DNA of 48,918 nt from Shewanella sp. TC10 (lineage in GTDB: Bacteria > Pseudomonadota > Gammaproteobacteria > Enterobacterales > Shewanellaceae): contig NZ_VKHR01000007.1 in assembly GCF_009663145.1 (NCBI RefSeq), positions 67,935 to 116,852 on the forward strand, written 5' to 3'. Positions 1 through 8,253 of this stretch are shown piece after piece (within the stretch, counting starts at the first letter, position 1; each line of letters starts with the position of its first letter). The position numbers and the translations under genes were made by a program. Below the pieces are notes generated by a model that was given only the letters and a program-made list of their open reading frames with translations, did not search any database and was not told the origin of the DNA.

Positions 1-192
1 CCAAACATCAAGTTCAGTAACACTCAAGTAGCTGGTCTGCCAAACATCAAGTTCAGCAACACTCAAGTTGCAGGACTACCAAACATCAAGTTTAGTAACA
101 CTCAAGTAGCTGGTCTGCCAAACATTAAATTCAGCAACACTCAGGTCGCTGGTCTGCCAAACATCAAATTCAGCAACTCAAGCATCGCTTAA
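1..192 (+). CDS. C-terminal end of a 13-residue tandem-repeat protein (5' truncated)
   Basis: Frame 1 is open from the window edge to TAA at 190-192. It encodes four full copies of PNIKFSNTQVAGL (1-39, 40-78, 79-117, 118-156) and a final partial copy ending in NSSIA. The four full copies differ at 11 codon positions, all synonymous, so the repeat is conserved as protein and is not simply young duplicated DNA. Polar and hydrophobic residues alternate (N-I-K-F, N-T-Q-V), as in beta-solenoid or fibre-forming repeats, but no known family is recognised. A short ORF follows after 10 bases and is probably co-transcribed. The start, any signal peptide and total length lie outside the window. Could be a surface or adhesive repeat protein, or a multi-core precursor; both are guesses. 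Confidence 0.75.
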   Translation, partial: PNIKFSNTQVAGLPNIKFSNTQVAGLPNIKFSNTQVAGLPNIKFSNTQVAGLPNIKFSNSSIA

Positions 193-202
193 GGAAGTCA
201 TC

Positions 203-319
203 ATGTTAAATTCTTTAAAGAAAGCTCTTGGTATTGCACAACCTCAGCGTAAAAAAGTTAAACTACCTGAAGGTTTAGAACATTTAGAAGTGATTAAAGC
301 TAAAGCTTGGTGGAGTTAG
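203..319 (+). CDS. 38-residue hypothetical protein
   Basis: ATG at 203 is preceded by AAGGAAG (191-197), a good ribosome-binding site that overlaps the stop codon of the repeat protein, which suggests translational coupling. The product begins MLNSLKKALGIAQPQRKKVK and ends KAKAWWS. It is basic, with an amphipathic-looking N-terminal segment, a K/R patch near residues 17-20 and two tryptophans next to the C-terminus. No signal peptide or membrane span is obvious. A strong terminator follows at 347-386, so this is the last gene of the unit. The family is not recognised. The RBS, coupling and terminator argue that it is real; a role linked to the upstream repeat protein is inference only. Confidence 0.6.
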   Translation: MLNSLKKALGIAQPQRKKVKLPEGLEHLEVIKAKAWWS

Positions 320-346
320 ATTTGAATAATCTACTGGAAAACCAAA

Positions 347-386
347 GCCAATAAAAAAGGGAGCATTTGCTCCCTTTTTTATTGGC
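347..386. terminator. Bidirectional intrinsic terminator
   Basis: A perfect 18-bp inverted repeat (347-364 with 369-386, loop ATTT) has a GC core GGGAGC/GCTCCC flanked by A6 and T6, so it can end transcription on both strands. It sits between the 38-residue gene (+) and the convergent 66-residue gene (-). Confidence 0.9.
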
Positions 387-395
387 TTATTTAAC

Positions 396-596
396 TTAAA
401 AATAATTAGACTGCTCATTATCGACGGTTAATTTTCTCATCAATAAGTATTTGTGGCTGTTAAATAACGGATACGCTAAAGGTCCCATCAACAAACCAGC
501 TAATGACCATCTTTTGACAGCCATGCCATTATAAAAAGCTTGGTTACCCAGATAAAGCCCAGATATACATGAAACAAAGATAAGTAGAAATATCAC
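396..596 (-). CDS. Small membrane protein, hypothetical (66 aa)
   Basis: A 66-residue product with an N-terminal hydrophobic segment (MIFLLIFVSCISGLYLG, residues 1-17) and a second apolar stretch around residues 31-45 (SLAGLLMGPLAYPLF), followed by a basic, polar tail. The topology is that of a two-span small inner-membrane protein. It converges on the bidirectional terminator at 347-386, which ends it cleanly. The family is not recognised with confidence. There is no strong Shine-Dalgarno upstream, so the exact start is uncertain. Confidence 0.5.
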   Translation of the reverse strand: MIFLLIFVSCISGLYLGNQAFYNGMAVKRWSLAGLLMGPLAYPLFNSHKYLLMRKLTVDNEQSNYF

Positions 597-789
597 TGAA
601 ACCTCTATAATTCATTCAGTTAACATCATTCCATTAATGTGCAAGTAAACCGTTTATTTCAAAATTCACTTTGACGCTCAGATTATAACCAAACCTATTC
701 AATTTTGCTAACTTCACCGACTAAACAATCAAAATACAAATAGACAGCAAGGTTATTATTTAGGCTAAAACCTGCCACTTTCGCATGAA

Positions 790-813
790 AAAGCGGCAAT
801 ATGTTGCCGCTTT
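790..813 (-). terminator. Intrinsic terminator downstream of fadJ
   Basis: A 10-bp stem AAAGCGGCAA (790-799) / TTGCCGCTTT (804-813) has a 4-base loop. Read on the minus strand it is followed by a T-run, 35 bases past the fadJ stop codon. Confidence 0.75.
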
Positions 814-848
814 GTTAATTTATCAATAGCTAAAAGTATTAATTATGA

Positions 849-2969
849 CTAATAAAATTTAGTTCCACTTTCTGCCATTTGAACTAATCTTTCACATGGC
901 TCAAATCTATCACCATGTTGCTGTTGATATTGACGTAATTTTGACACTAACGTGGCAATGCCCATTGAATCCATATAATGGAATGGGCCACCTAAGAATG
1001 GCGGGAACCCAATACCAAATATAGCGCCTATATCTCCATCTCGAGCATTAGCAATAATACCTTCATCTAGACAACGGACTGCCTCATTTAGCATTAAGAC
1101 TACACAGCGCATTGCAATGTCACTTGCTGAACCCGTAGTTTGATTCGACACACCAAGCACTTGATAAACAGATTCATCCACTAATTTTGCTTTCGACTTC
1201 TTATTACCGTATTGATAGAAGCCTTTACCATTTTTACGGCCCTTACGATCATCAGCAAGTAACTTATCGAATGCGTCAGGTGCTTTAAAACGATCGCCTA
1301 GTTCAGCCGTTAAAATTGGGGCAATTTTAGCGCCGACATCAATGCCAACTTCATCAAGTAAAGTGATAGGGCCTACTGGGAAGCCGAACTTAACCAATGC
1401 TTTATCTAAGCTCTCAATTTGTTCACCAGACAGTAAAACTTGCGCTGCTTCATTCATGTAAGGAGCAAGAATACGGTTTACATAAAAGCCCGCACCATCT
1501 TGTACAACAATCGGTGTTTTACCTTGCTTACGAGCAAAAGCAACTGTGGTAGCAATGGTTTCAGGTGAAGTCGTTTTATGAGCGATTACCTCAACTAAAG
1601 GCATTTTTTCTACTGGTGAAAAGTAGTGTAAACCAATGACATTTTCAGGCCGTTGTGCAGCTTCTGCAATTTGACCAATAGGTAAAGATGAAGTGTTAGA
1701 AGCAAAAATAGTGTTCTCATGACACTCTCGCTCTACATCTTTCACCATTTGATGCTTAAGCGCTAAATCTTCAAACACTGCTTCAACTACAATATCGGCA
1801 TCTTTAACGCCTTTATATTCAGTTGTGGTTGTCATTAGCGCCATTAAGTTATCTCTAACTGCAGGAGTCATGTGACGACGCTTAACTCCCTTGGCTAGTA
1901 ATTTATATGCATAAGCTAACGCGTTGCTTAAGCCTTTATCGTTGATATCTTTAACACGAGCTGGGATTTTAGCTTTAGTGGTAGTCACAGAAGCAATACC
2001 ACCGCCCATTAACCCGCCACCAATAACAAGCGCTTTGTTCACTTTACGAGGCTCAGCTCCTTCTGCACCCGTTTCTTTCTTCATCTCTGTAGTTGCAAAG
2101 AAAATACTGCGAAGTGACTCAGATTCTGGCGACATCACTAATTCAGCAAAATGACTTGCTTCGACCTCTAAACCTTTAATCATTCCTTTGTTCATGCCTT
2201 GCTTCACACAGTCAATGATTTTAGCTGGCGCAGGGTAATTTCCTTGAGTTTTCTTCATGACCTGCTTTGCAGCCTGATCAAAGATAATATCCCGTGTGGT
2301 ACTCGTTGATTCCAGCACTTTATTTAGCGCACTCTTTTTAACAACTTTAGCGGCTGATTTGCCTTTTTTTGCTAACGCAATGGCGGTATCTAATAAAATT
2401 GACTCAGGAACAACATCATCAACTAGCGCCATTTTTAGGGCCTGTTTCGGGCGAATTTGTTTTCCTGTCAGCATCATATCTAGTGCTGTAGTAATACCTA
2501 CTTTTCTTGGTAAACGCTGCGTTCCGCCACCACCAGGAAGTAATCCAAGTTGAACCTCTGGTACGCCCATAATGGTTTTCTTATCATCGGTACATACTCG
2601 CAAATGACATGCTAATGCCAACTCCAAACCACCGCCTAAACAAGCACCATTGATAGCTGCAACAACTGGAATAGATAAATTTTCAAGTTCGTTGAATACG
2701 ATATGACCTTGCTGAGACAACTCTTTTGCCGCAGAAACACTAGTACATGCGTCAAGCATACTAATATCGGCCCCAGCAACAAACGAGTCGGCCTTACCTG
2801 AAATAACCACTAAACCTTTCACGCTAGCATCATGTTTAATTTCTGCTAAAATTTCGCTAATTTCAGGACCAAACTCTGCTTTTAACGTGTTCATGGTTTC
2901 GCCAGGAACATCCATTGTTAACACAGCAATACCGTCTTCACGGCGAGATAAATTAAATGTCTTTTCCAT
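849..2969 (-). CDS. fadJ: Fatty acid oxidation complex alpha subunit FadJ
   Basis: Multifunctional enoyl-CoA hydratase / 3-hydroxyacyl-CoA dehydrogenase, 706 residues, the usual FadJ length. The N-terminal third is a crotonase domain with the oxyanion and catalytic segments [15 protein letters not shown] and [15 protein letters not shown]. From about residue 310 an NAD-binding [10 protein letters not shown] motif opens the dehydrogenase domain, with NTSSLPI and [15 protein letters not shown] further on. The start is [10 protein letters not shown] at 2969: the frame stays open upstream, but that stretch only reads through the fadI end, and GGAG lies just before 2969. It starts 5 bases after the fadI stop, so fadI-fadJ form one operon. 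With FadI it runs the last three steps of beta-oxidation in the cytoplasm. Regulation is probably by the FadR-like site at 4356-4366. Confidence 0.96.
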   Translation of the reverse strand: MEKTFNLSRREDGIAVLTMDVPGETMNTLKAEFGPEISEILAEIKHDASVKGLVVISGKADSFVAGADISMLDACTSVSAAKELSQQGHIVFNELENLSIPVVAAINGACLGGGLELALACHLRVCTDDKKTIMGVPEVQLGLLPGGGGTQRLPRKVGITTALDMMLTGKQIRPKQALKMALVDDVVPESILLDTAIALAKKGKSAAKVVKKSALNKVLESTSTTRDIIFDQAAKQVMKKTQGNYPAPAKIIDCVKQGMNKGMIKGLEVEASHFAELVMSPESESLRSIFFATTEMKKETGAEGAEPRKVNKALVIGGGLMGGGIASVTTTKAKIPARVKDINDKGLSNALAYAYKLLAKGVKRRHMTPAVRDNLMALMTTTTEYKGVKDADIVVEAVFEDLALKHQMVKDVERECHENTIFASNTSSLPIGQIAEAAQRPENVIGLHYFSPVEKMPLVEVIAHKTTSPETIATTVAFARKQGKTPIVVQDGAGFYVNRILAPYMNEAAQVLLSGEQIESLDKALVKFGFPVGPITLLDEVGIDVGAKIAPILTAELGDRFKAPDAFDKLLADDRKGRKNGKGFYQYGNKKSKAKLVDESVYQVLGVSNQTTGSASDIAMRCVVLMLNEAVRCLDEGIIANARDGDIGAIFGIGFPPFLGGPFHYMDSMGIATLVSKLRQYQQQHGDRFEPCERLVQMAESGTKFY

Positions 2970-2974
2970 TAGAA

Positions 2975-4285
2975 TTACTCCACTTCCACAATCATTGCTG
3001 CGCCAAGGCCACCAGCAGCACAAGCTGTTGCTAGACCGGTACCACCACCACGTCGTTTTAATTCACGACACACTTGAGTAATTAAACGAGTACCAGTAGC
3101 CGCAAATGGATGTCCATAAGCAAGTGAGCCACCTAATACGTTAAATTTACTCATATCAATTTCACCGATTGCACGGTTTCTACCAAGCTTTTCTTCAGCA
3201 AACTTTTTAGAACCAAACATTTGCATATTTGCCAGTGTTTGCGCAGCAAACGCTTCATGCATTTCAATCAGAGTTAAATCTTCTAATTCCATTCCTGCAC
3301 GCTTTAACGCAAGTGGCGTAGCGTAAGAAGGTCCCATTAGCATGTCTTGCCATACATCAATCGCTGTAAACGCATAACTCTTAATGTAACCAATAGGTTC
3401 ATAACCTAAAGCTTTAGCTCTGCCTTCACTCATCAGAATAATGGCAGAAGCACCATCTGTTAATGGAGTACTGTTAGCAGCGGTAACAGAACCATGTTTA
3501 CGGTCAAAAGCAGGACGCAGTTTTGCGTAAGACTCAAGCACTGAGTTTTCACGAATATTATTATCGCGATCAATAAACTGTTTGTAAGGCGGCACATGAG
3601 CGGTCATCACTTCGTCACGTAAGTTACCTGTGTTCCAGGTTTCTGTAGCCAATGTGTGCGAGCGATGCGCCAATGCATCTTGATCAGCACGGCTAATGCC
3701 ATAGGTCTTTGCCATTTGCTCAGCAGTCTGTCCCATCGACAAGCCTGTTGAATATTCTGCTACCGCTGGCGGTACAGGCATTAAGTCTTTAAGACCAAGG
3801 CGTCGAGCAATGGCAAACTTTTGTTTAAATGTACGGGCTTTATTTAAATCAACTAACGCATGGGCTAACTTTTTCGATACGCCGATAGGCAATACTGACG
3901 ATGAATCTGCACCACCAGCAATACCGATCTCAACATTGCCTGTCATAATTGATTCAGCTACGTTAACAGCCGATTGAAAACTGGTTGCACATGCACGCGT
4001 CACGCTATATGCATCTGTTGATACATCCATTCCAGTACCAAGCACAATTTCACGAGCAATATTTGGCGCCGCAGGCATTTGCACAACTTGACCATACACG
4101 AGTTGTTCGATGGTCTTAGGATCTAACTCTGAGCGAGATAGCAATTCATTAACCACCATTTTGCCCATATCTAATGCTGATACGCCGTGAAAAGCAGTGG
4201 CTTGTTTTGCAAATGGGGTACGTAATCCCGCAACGATTGCAATGCGCTCTCCGCGGGCGTTGGTTACTTGTTGTCTATCACTCAT
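2975..4285 (-). CDS. fadI: 3-ketoacyl-CoA thiolase FadI
   Basis: A 436-residue thiolase, the beta subunit of the FadIJ complex, cleaving 3-ketoacyl-CoA to acetyl-CoA and a shortened acyl-CoA. The nucleophilic cysteine lies in [10 protein letters not shown] near residue 100. The C-terminal catalytic elements are [10 protein letters not shown] (His) and the second Cys in [12 protein letters not shown]. FadI is told from FadA by its greater length and by gene order (thiolase first, alpha subunit second). It is the first gene of the operon, with its promoter in the 396-base gap upstream. Confidence 0.96.
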   Translation of the reverse strand: MSDRQQVTNARGERIAIVAGLRTPFAKQATAFHGVSALDMGKMVVNELLSRSELDPKTIEQLVYGQVVQMPAAPNIAREIVLGTGMDVSTDAYSVTRACATSFQSAVNVAESIMTGNVEIGIAGGADSSSVLPIGVSKKLAHALVDLNKARTFKQKFAIARRLGLKDLMPVPPAVAEYSTGLSMGQTAEQMAKTYGISRADQDALAHRSHTLATETWNTGNLRDEVMTAHVPPYKQFIDRDNNIRENSVLESYAKLRPAFDRKHGSVTAANSTPLTDGASAIILMSEGRAKALGYEPIGYIKSYAFTAIDVWQDMLMGPSYATPLALKRAGMELEDLTLIEMHEAFAAQTLANMQMFGSKKFAEEKLGRNRAIGEIDMSKFNVLGGSLAYGHPFAATGTRLITQVCRELKRRGGGTGLATACAAGGLGAAMIVEVE

Positions 4286-4681
4286 TGTTCACCCTCTTTT
4301 AATTGTTTAGCCTTAAAATGGCTTATCAGTGAATATCTATTTTGTCGGGCAGATCTGGTCTGACCATAAAAGTGTGATCTGATTCTAACTTTTAATTGCC
4401 AAGTTTTAAACATCCGTATGAAAATAAGCTCAAATAAAATACAAAACATCGATAACATTAAGCTATAAACCTCATAAAATCATAAAGTTAAAATTTAGAG
4501 CTTTAACTTTAAATTGTTTTATTCATCGAATATATAAGCATTATTAGTTGACTTAACTCACTCCAACTTTCATAACTAACAATTAAAAATGAAAATCTGT
4601 TAATCATACTAGCCAAAGGCTAATGAAATTCATTAACATGGGTTTAAATAGAATAAATTTCGAAAATAACTGAGTATCATC
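4286..4681. promoter_or_regulatory. Divergent intergenic region, fadI / moxR
   Basis: A 396-base AT-rich gap between the divergent fadI and moxR genes. It holds the FadR-like operator listed separately near the fadI side. The rest (about 4390-4680) is very AT-rich and must contain the moxR promoter, but no consensus -35/-10 pair could be singled out. No coding potential was seen. Confidence 0.5.
4356..4366. promoter_or_regulatory. FadR-like operator upstream of fadI
   Basis: TGGTCTGACCA is a perfect odd palindrome with the TGGTCNGACC core of the known enterobacterial and Vibrio FadR site. It lies 71 bases upstream of the fadI start, where a repressor would block fadIJ transcription until acyl-CoA releases it. 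A FadR gene is not in the window, so the regulator is inferred. Confidence 0.7.
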
Positions 4682-5638
4682 ATGCCTTTGAGTCGATTTC
4701 ATTCCTTACGCGCTTATTTAGATAATGTCATTTTGGGACAGCCTGTATTAACAGAGAACTTGCTCATCGCACTTATTGCCGATGGTCACTTATTAGTAGA
4801 AGGGCCTCCAGGTCTTGCCAAAACACGAGCTGTAAAAGCACTATGCGATGGCGTTGAAGGCGATTTCCACCGCATTCAATTTACCCCTGATTTATTACCT
4901 GCCGATTTAACCGGTACTGATATCTATCGCGCTCAAACGGCAACGTTTGAATTTGAAGCTGGGCCAATTTTCCATAACCTCATATTGGCCGATGAAATTA
5001 ACCGTGCCCCAGCTAAAGTGCAATCTGCACTGCTTGAAGCAATGGCTGAAGGCCAAGTGACCGTTGGTAAAAATAGCTACCCTCTTCCAGACTTATTCTT
5101 AGTGATGGCAACACAAAACCCACTAGAAAATGAAGGAACGTACCCATTACCAGAAGCCCAATTAGACCGCTTTTTAATGCACTTAAACTTAGATTACCCA
5201 AGTGCTGAAACTGAACGTGAAATTTTACGCCAATCACGCAATGAAGCCGTCACTAAACAGCTACCTACCATTGAGCCTGTGGCGCAATCAGATGTTTTTG
5301 CTGCTCGTGAGCAAGCAATGGAGCTATATTTAGCTGAACCTCTTGAAAGCTATATTGTTGAAATCATCATGGCAACTCGTCAGCCTGAGCGATACAGCCC
5401 TGAGCTTGCGAAATGGCTAGAGTATGGTGTGAGCCCCCGCGCTTCAATTTCATTAGAACGATGTGCACGCGCTCGAGCATGGCTACAACAGCGTGATTTT
5501 GTTTCTCCTGAAGATATTCAAGCCGTTGCGCCAAATGTGCTAAGACACCGTTTATTACTGAGTTATCAAGCACAAGCTGAAGGCATAAATGCAGATCACG
5601 TAATAAACCACATTTTAAGCCAAGTAGCTGTGCCTTAA
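4682..5638 (+). CDS. MoxR-family AAA+ ATPase
   Basis: 318-residue MoxR-type ATPase. Walker A is GPPGLAKTR (about residues 40-48). Walker B, LILADEINRAPAKVQSALLEAM, carries the MoxR-specific acidic/asparagine signature. Sensor 1 is MATQNPLENEGTYPLPEAQLDRF and the C-terminal lid follows. MoxR proteins act as chaperones or metal/cofactor-insertion factors for von Willebrand A (VWA) proteins. It heads a six-gene operon of DUF58, DUF4381, two VWA proteins and BatD, the standard partners. A 135-base gap with 14-bp repeats separates it from the next gene. The client of the system is not known. Confidence 0.92.
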   Translation: MPLSRFHSLRAYLDNVILGQPVLTENLLIALIADGHLLVEGPPGLAKTRAVKALCDGVEGDFHRIQFTPDLLPADLTGTDIYRAQTATFEFEAGPIFHNLILADEINRAPAKVQSALLEAMAEGQVTVGKNSYPLPDLFLVMATQNPLENEGTYPLPEAQLDRFLMHLNLDYPSAETEREILRQSRNEAVTKQLPTIEPVAQSDVFAAREQAMELYLAEPLESYIVEIIMATRQPERYSPELAKWLEYGVSPRASISLERCARARAWLQQRDFVSPEDIQAVAPNVLRHRLLLSYQAQAEGINADHVINHILSQVAVP

Positions 5639-5723
5639 ATTGAGTCACTTAGATTGAGTAACTTAGTTTGAGTAGCTTAAGCTTGAGTACCTTTAATGAG
5701 AGCGTATTAAGCTTGAGTACATC
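5638..5723 (+). repeat. 14-bp degenerate tandem repeats between moxR and the DUF58 gene
   Basis: Four adjacent 14-base units with the core TTGAGTA/C..CTTA occupy 5638-5651, 5652-5665, 5666-5679 and 5680-5693. A fifth related unit (AGCTTGAGTACATC) is at 5710-5723. They begin at the last base of the moxR stop codon and lie inside the operon. No hairpin or ORF is apparent. Confidence 0.7.
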
Positions 5724-5773
5724 ACTCTTAAGCATTGTTATTTTTAACGCCTTAAAGTTGGAACGTTTTCACT

Positions 5774-6718
5774 ATGCCAGTTGAACAACCCGTTGAGGGA
5801 GCATTGCCATTATTTAGTAATGGCGTAAACCTCAACGAACAGGAACTTATTAGCTGTCAAAGCACTGCGCGAGCAATGCCGGATAAACGTAGCCGAGCAA
5901 AAGCTAGCCAAGCAGGTCATCGTAGTAGCCTGATAAAAGGCCGCGGAATGGAATTTGCTGAAGTTCGCCATTATCAAAACGGTGATGATGTCAGAACCAT
6001 TGATTGGCGAGTTACAGCTCGAACAGGTAAGGCACATACCAAACTGTTTGTCGAAGAACGTGAACGACCAATTATCTTGTTTGTGGATTTTAGCCACAGC
6101 TTGTTTTTTGGCTCACGTCTATTACTGCAGTCAGTTCAAGCGGCGCATGTTGCTGCTACACTGGGGTGGAATGCCATTAATCATGGTGATCGTCTTGGAG
6201 CCTTTATTGCCAGTGAAACTGAACACCTTGAATTAAAACCTCGAAGTCGCAGGCAAGGGATCTTGCAGCTCACTTCAGCACTGATAAAAATGCATGCAAA
6301 CCAGCTAAACCATTTTGATGAATTACCTCAAGATCCAAAGCATATACTCCGCGCTTGTCAGCGCTTACAGCGTATAGCTAAGCCGGGTTCATTGGTATGG
6401 ATTATTACCGATGGTCAGCACTTTACTCAAGAATGTTTAGCTGCGCTGACTGAGCTTAAGCGCCATTGTGATGTCGGCGCTTTTGTTATTAGCGATCCAT
6501 TAAGGCAAGGTACACTAGCATTACCAAAACGATTTACTTTGCCCGTTAGAGATGGAAAGCAGCAACTTACCCTCACTCGAAACAGTTATGATGATTGGCT
6601 TAACGCTCAACTTGCAAGCCAACAGCAATTTATCGAACTAATGAAAATGATTAAAGTCCCGACTCGATTTATCGATGCAGGCAAAAGTCTCAGTGAACAA
6701 TTGGAAGTATTACGCTAA
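5774..6718 (+). CDS. DUF58 domain protein of the Bat operon
   Basis: 314 residues. The central DUF58 signature is GRGMEFAEVRHYQNGDDVR followed by IDWRVTARTGKAHTKLFVEERERP. It continues into a VWA-like fold with a DxSxS metal-site sequence (DFSHS, near residue 105). No membrane span or signal peptide is seen, so it is probably cytoplasmic or peripheral. The stop codon is immediately followed by the ATG of the DUF4381 gene, showing tight coupling. DUF58 proteins regularly accompany MoxR ATPases and are thought to link the ATPase to the membrane VWA proteins. The biochemical role is unknown. Confidence 0.9.
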   Translation: MPVEQPVEGALPLFSNGVNLNEQELISCQSTARAMPDKRSRAKASQAGHRSSLIKGRGMEFAEVRHYQNGDDVRTIDWRVTARTGKAHTKLFVEERERPIILFVDFSHSLFFGSRLLLQSVQAAHVAATLGWNAINHGDRLGAFIASETEHLELKPRSRRQGILQLTSALIKMHANQLNHFDELPQDPKHILRACQRLQRIAKPGSLVWIITDGQHFTQECLAALTELKRHCDVGAFVISDPLRQGTLALPKRFTLPVRDGKQQLTLTRNSYDDWLNAQLASQQQFIELMKMIKVPTRFIDAGKSLSEQLEVLR

Positions 6719-7255
6719 ATGAATACTGCTCAAGCTAATCCTGCATTATCGCAACTAGAAGACATTGTCCTTCCAGAACAAATAAGCCAACTCCCTATAG
6801 CCCCTGGGTTTTGGATACTCGCCCTTTTGATTATTGTCGCCATCATTGCTGCTGTGATTAAATTCAATCAGCATCGTCGTTACCATGTACCAAGAAAAGC
6901 GGCGTTGGCAGAATTTGAGTTATTGAACATTTCATCGTCTCAATATGCCGTAGACATCAACACGCTATTAAAAAGAGTGGCCATGAGTTACTTTCCACGA
7001 GCTGAGTTTGCCAAGCTAGATGGTGAGCTTTGGTATGCTTGGTTAGGGCTACGTTTACCTCAAAATGAAGCAGAACAATTGAGCGAGTTACTTAAGAAAC
7101 GTTATCAAAAAAATGGCCTCACCGACCAAGAGTCGCAACAACTTAACGGTTTAACACAAAGCTGGCTAAATAAGTCCAGTCGCTTCAGTTCACTTGCTCA
7201 AATCACGCCAAATACTCCTAGTAAACAGCATACGGAGGCGGCATGTTCTCAATAG
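6719..7255 (+). CDS. DUF4381 membrane-anchored protein of the Bat operon
   Basis: 178 residues with one membrane span at about 32-50 (FWILALLIIVAIIAAVIKF). A basic segment follows, then a soluble helical domain whose ISSSQYAVDINTLLKRVAMSYFP and GELWYAWL stretches fit DUF4381. The start abuts the DUF58 stop with no gap. The end overlaps the next gene by 13 bases, so the operon is translated as a unit. Function unknown; the gene is found mainly in MoxR/Bat clusters, where it probably belongs to the membrane complex. Confidence 0.85.
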   Translation: MNTAQANPALSQLEDIVLPEQISQLPIAPGFWILALLIIVAIIAAVIKFNQHRRYHVPRKAALAEFELLNISSSQYAVDINTLLKRVAMSYFPRAEFAKLDGELWYAWLGLRLPQNEAEQLSELLKKRYQKNGLTDQESQQLNGLTQSWLNKSSRFSSLAQITPNTPSKQHTEAACSQ

Positions 7256-8253
7256 CCTGGCCATGGTTACTTCTGTTATTACCGCTGCCATTTTTGTTCA
7301 AACAAAAGCAAGTCGCAAAAAATAGTGGCGGCCACTTGCAGCTACCAGGTATTGGCAATACCGAGCAGCAAGTGTCAACCAGTCAACATAAGCCGAGTCG
7401 AAAAGCGTATTGGCTGATGTGGTTATGCTTACTATGCGCTTTAATACGTCCGCAGTGGTTAGGTGAGCCAATAGAGCTACCTTCTGAAGGTCGAGATGTC
7501 ATGTTGGCGGTTGATTTATCCGGCAGTATGCAAATTGAAGACATGATTGTTGATGGAAAAACGGTAGATAGATTAACCCTAATCAAGCATGTTATTGGGG
7601 ATTTTATCGAAAGACGTAACGGTGACAGACTCGGGCTCATTTTATTTGCCGATCATGCTTACCTTCAAGCCCCATTAACACAAGATAGGCGCTCTGTTGC
7701 TAAGTTCCTTGCGGATAGTGAAATAGGATTAGTCGGTAAACAAACAGCAATCGGTGAATCCATAGCCCTTGCTGTAAGACGTTTTGACATGGTGAATGAC
7801 AGCAATAGAGTATTAATCCTGCTCACTGACGGTTCAAATAATGCGGGTAATATTGAGCCAGAAGTTGCAGCAAGAATTGCTGCTAAACGTAATGTCACTA
7901 TTTATACCGTAGGTGTTGGCGCAGAGGTATTAGAGCGCCGCAGTATATTTGGCACTGAGCGTGTGAACCCATCATTAGATCTAGATGAAGACCAATTGCA
8001 AAGCCTCGCAGACATGACTAATGGCCATTATTTTAGAGCACGAAACAGTGAAGAATTGGCGCAAATTTATCAAAAAATTGATGAGCTAGAACCCGTTAGT
8101 CGCGACCAACTGACCTATCGCCCCAAAAGTGAATTGTTTTACTGGCCATTATTTTTCGCGTTGCTTGTAAGTGTATTTATCAGTGTTAGAAGCCAATTCA
8201 ATACCTTAGCTCGACAAAATGTCAAAGCCACAACACCTTCGGGAGGTCGATAA
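7243..8253 (+). CDS. BatA-like membrane VWA protein
   Basis: 336 residues. It has membrane segments near residues 3-14, 48-62 and 295-315, and between them a VWA domain with a complete MIDAS start DLSGS (near residue 90) and the later LLTDGSNNAG element. This is the BatA layout: the VWA domain faces the periplasm and is held by flanking helices. The start at 7243 has GGAGG (7234-7238) just upstream and overlaps the DUF4381 gene. The stop overlaps the next start (TAATG). In other bacteria Bat proteins are linked to envelope stress or oxygen tolerance, but a precise role has not been fixed. Confidence 0.9.
   Translation: MFSIAWPWLLLLLPLPFLFKQKQVAKNSGGHLQLPGIGNTEQQVSTSQHKPSRKAYWLMWLCLLCALIRPQWLGEPIELPSEGRDVMLAVDLSGSMQIEDMIVDGKTVDRLTLIKHVIGDFIERRNGDRLGLILFADHAYLQAPLTQDRRSVAKFLADSEIGLVGKQTAIGESIALAVRRFDMVNDSNRVLILLTDGSNNAGNIEPEVAARIAAKRNVTIYTVGVGAEVLERRSIFGTERVNPSLDLDEDQLQSLADMTNGHYFRARNSEELAQIYQKIDELEPVSRDQLTYRPKSELFYWPLFFALLVSVFISVRSQFNTLARQNVKATTPSGGR

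Noticed and set aside
1..192. CRISPR or minisatellite reading of the left-edge repeats
   Set aside because: The 39-base units are contiguous, with no spacers, in one frame, and differ only at synonymous sites, so they are coding.
2970..3023. N-terminal extension of FadJ
   Set aside because: The extra 18 codons only overlap the fadI end; the ribosome-binding site and conserved start point to 2969.
5810..6236. Antisense and shifted frames within the DUF58 gene
   Set aside because: Shadows of a well-supported gene, without start signals or domain likeness.
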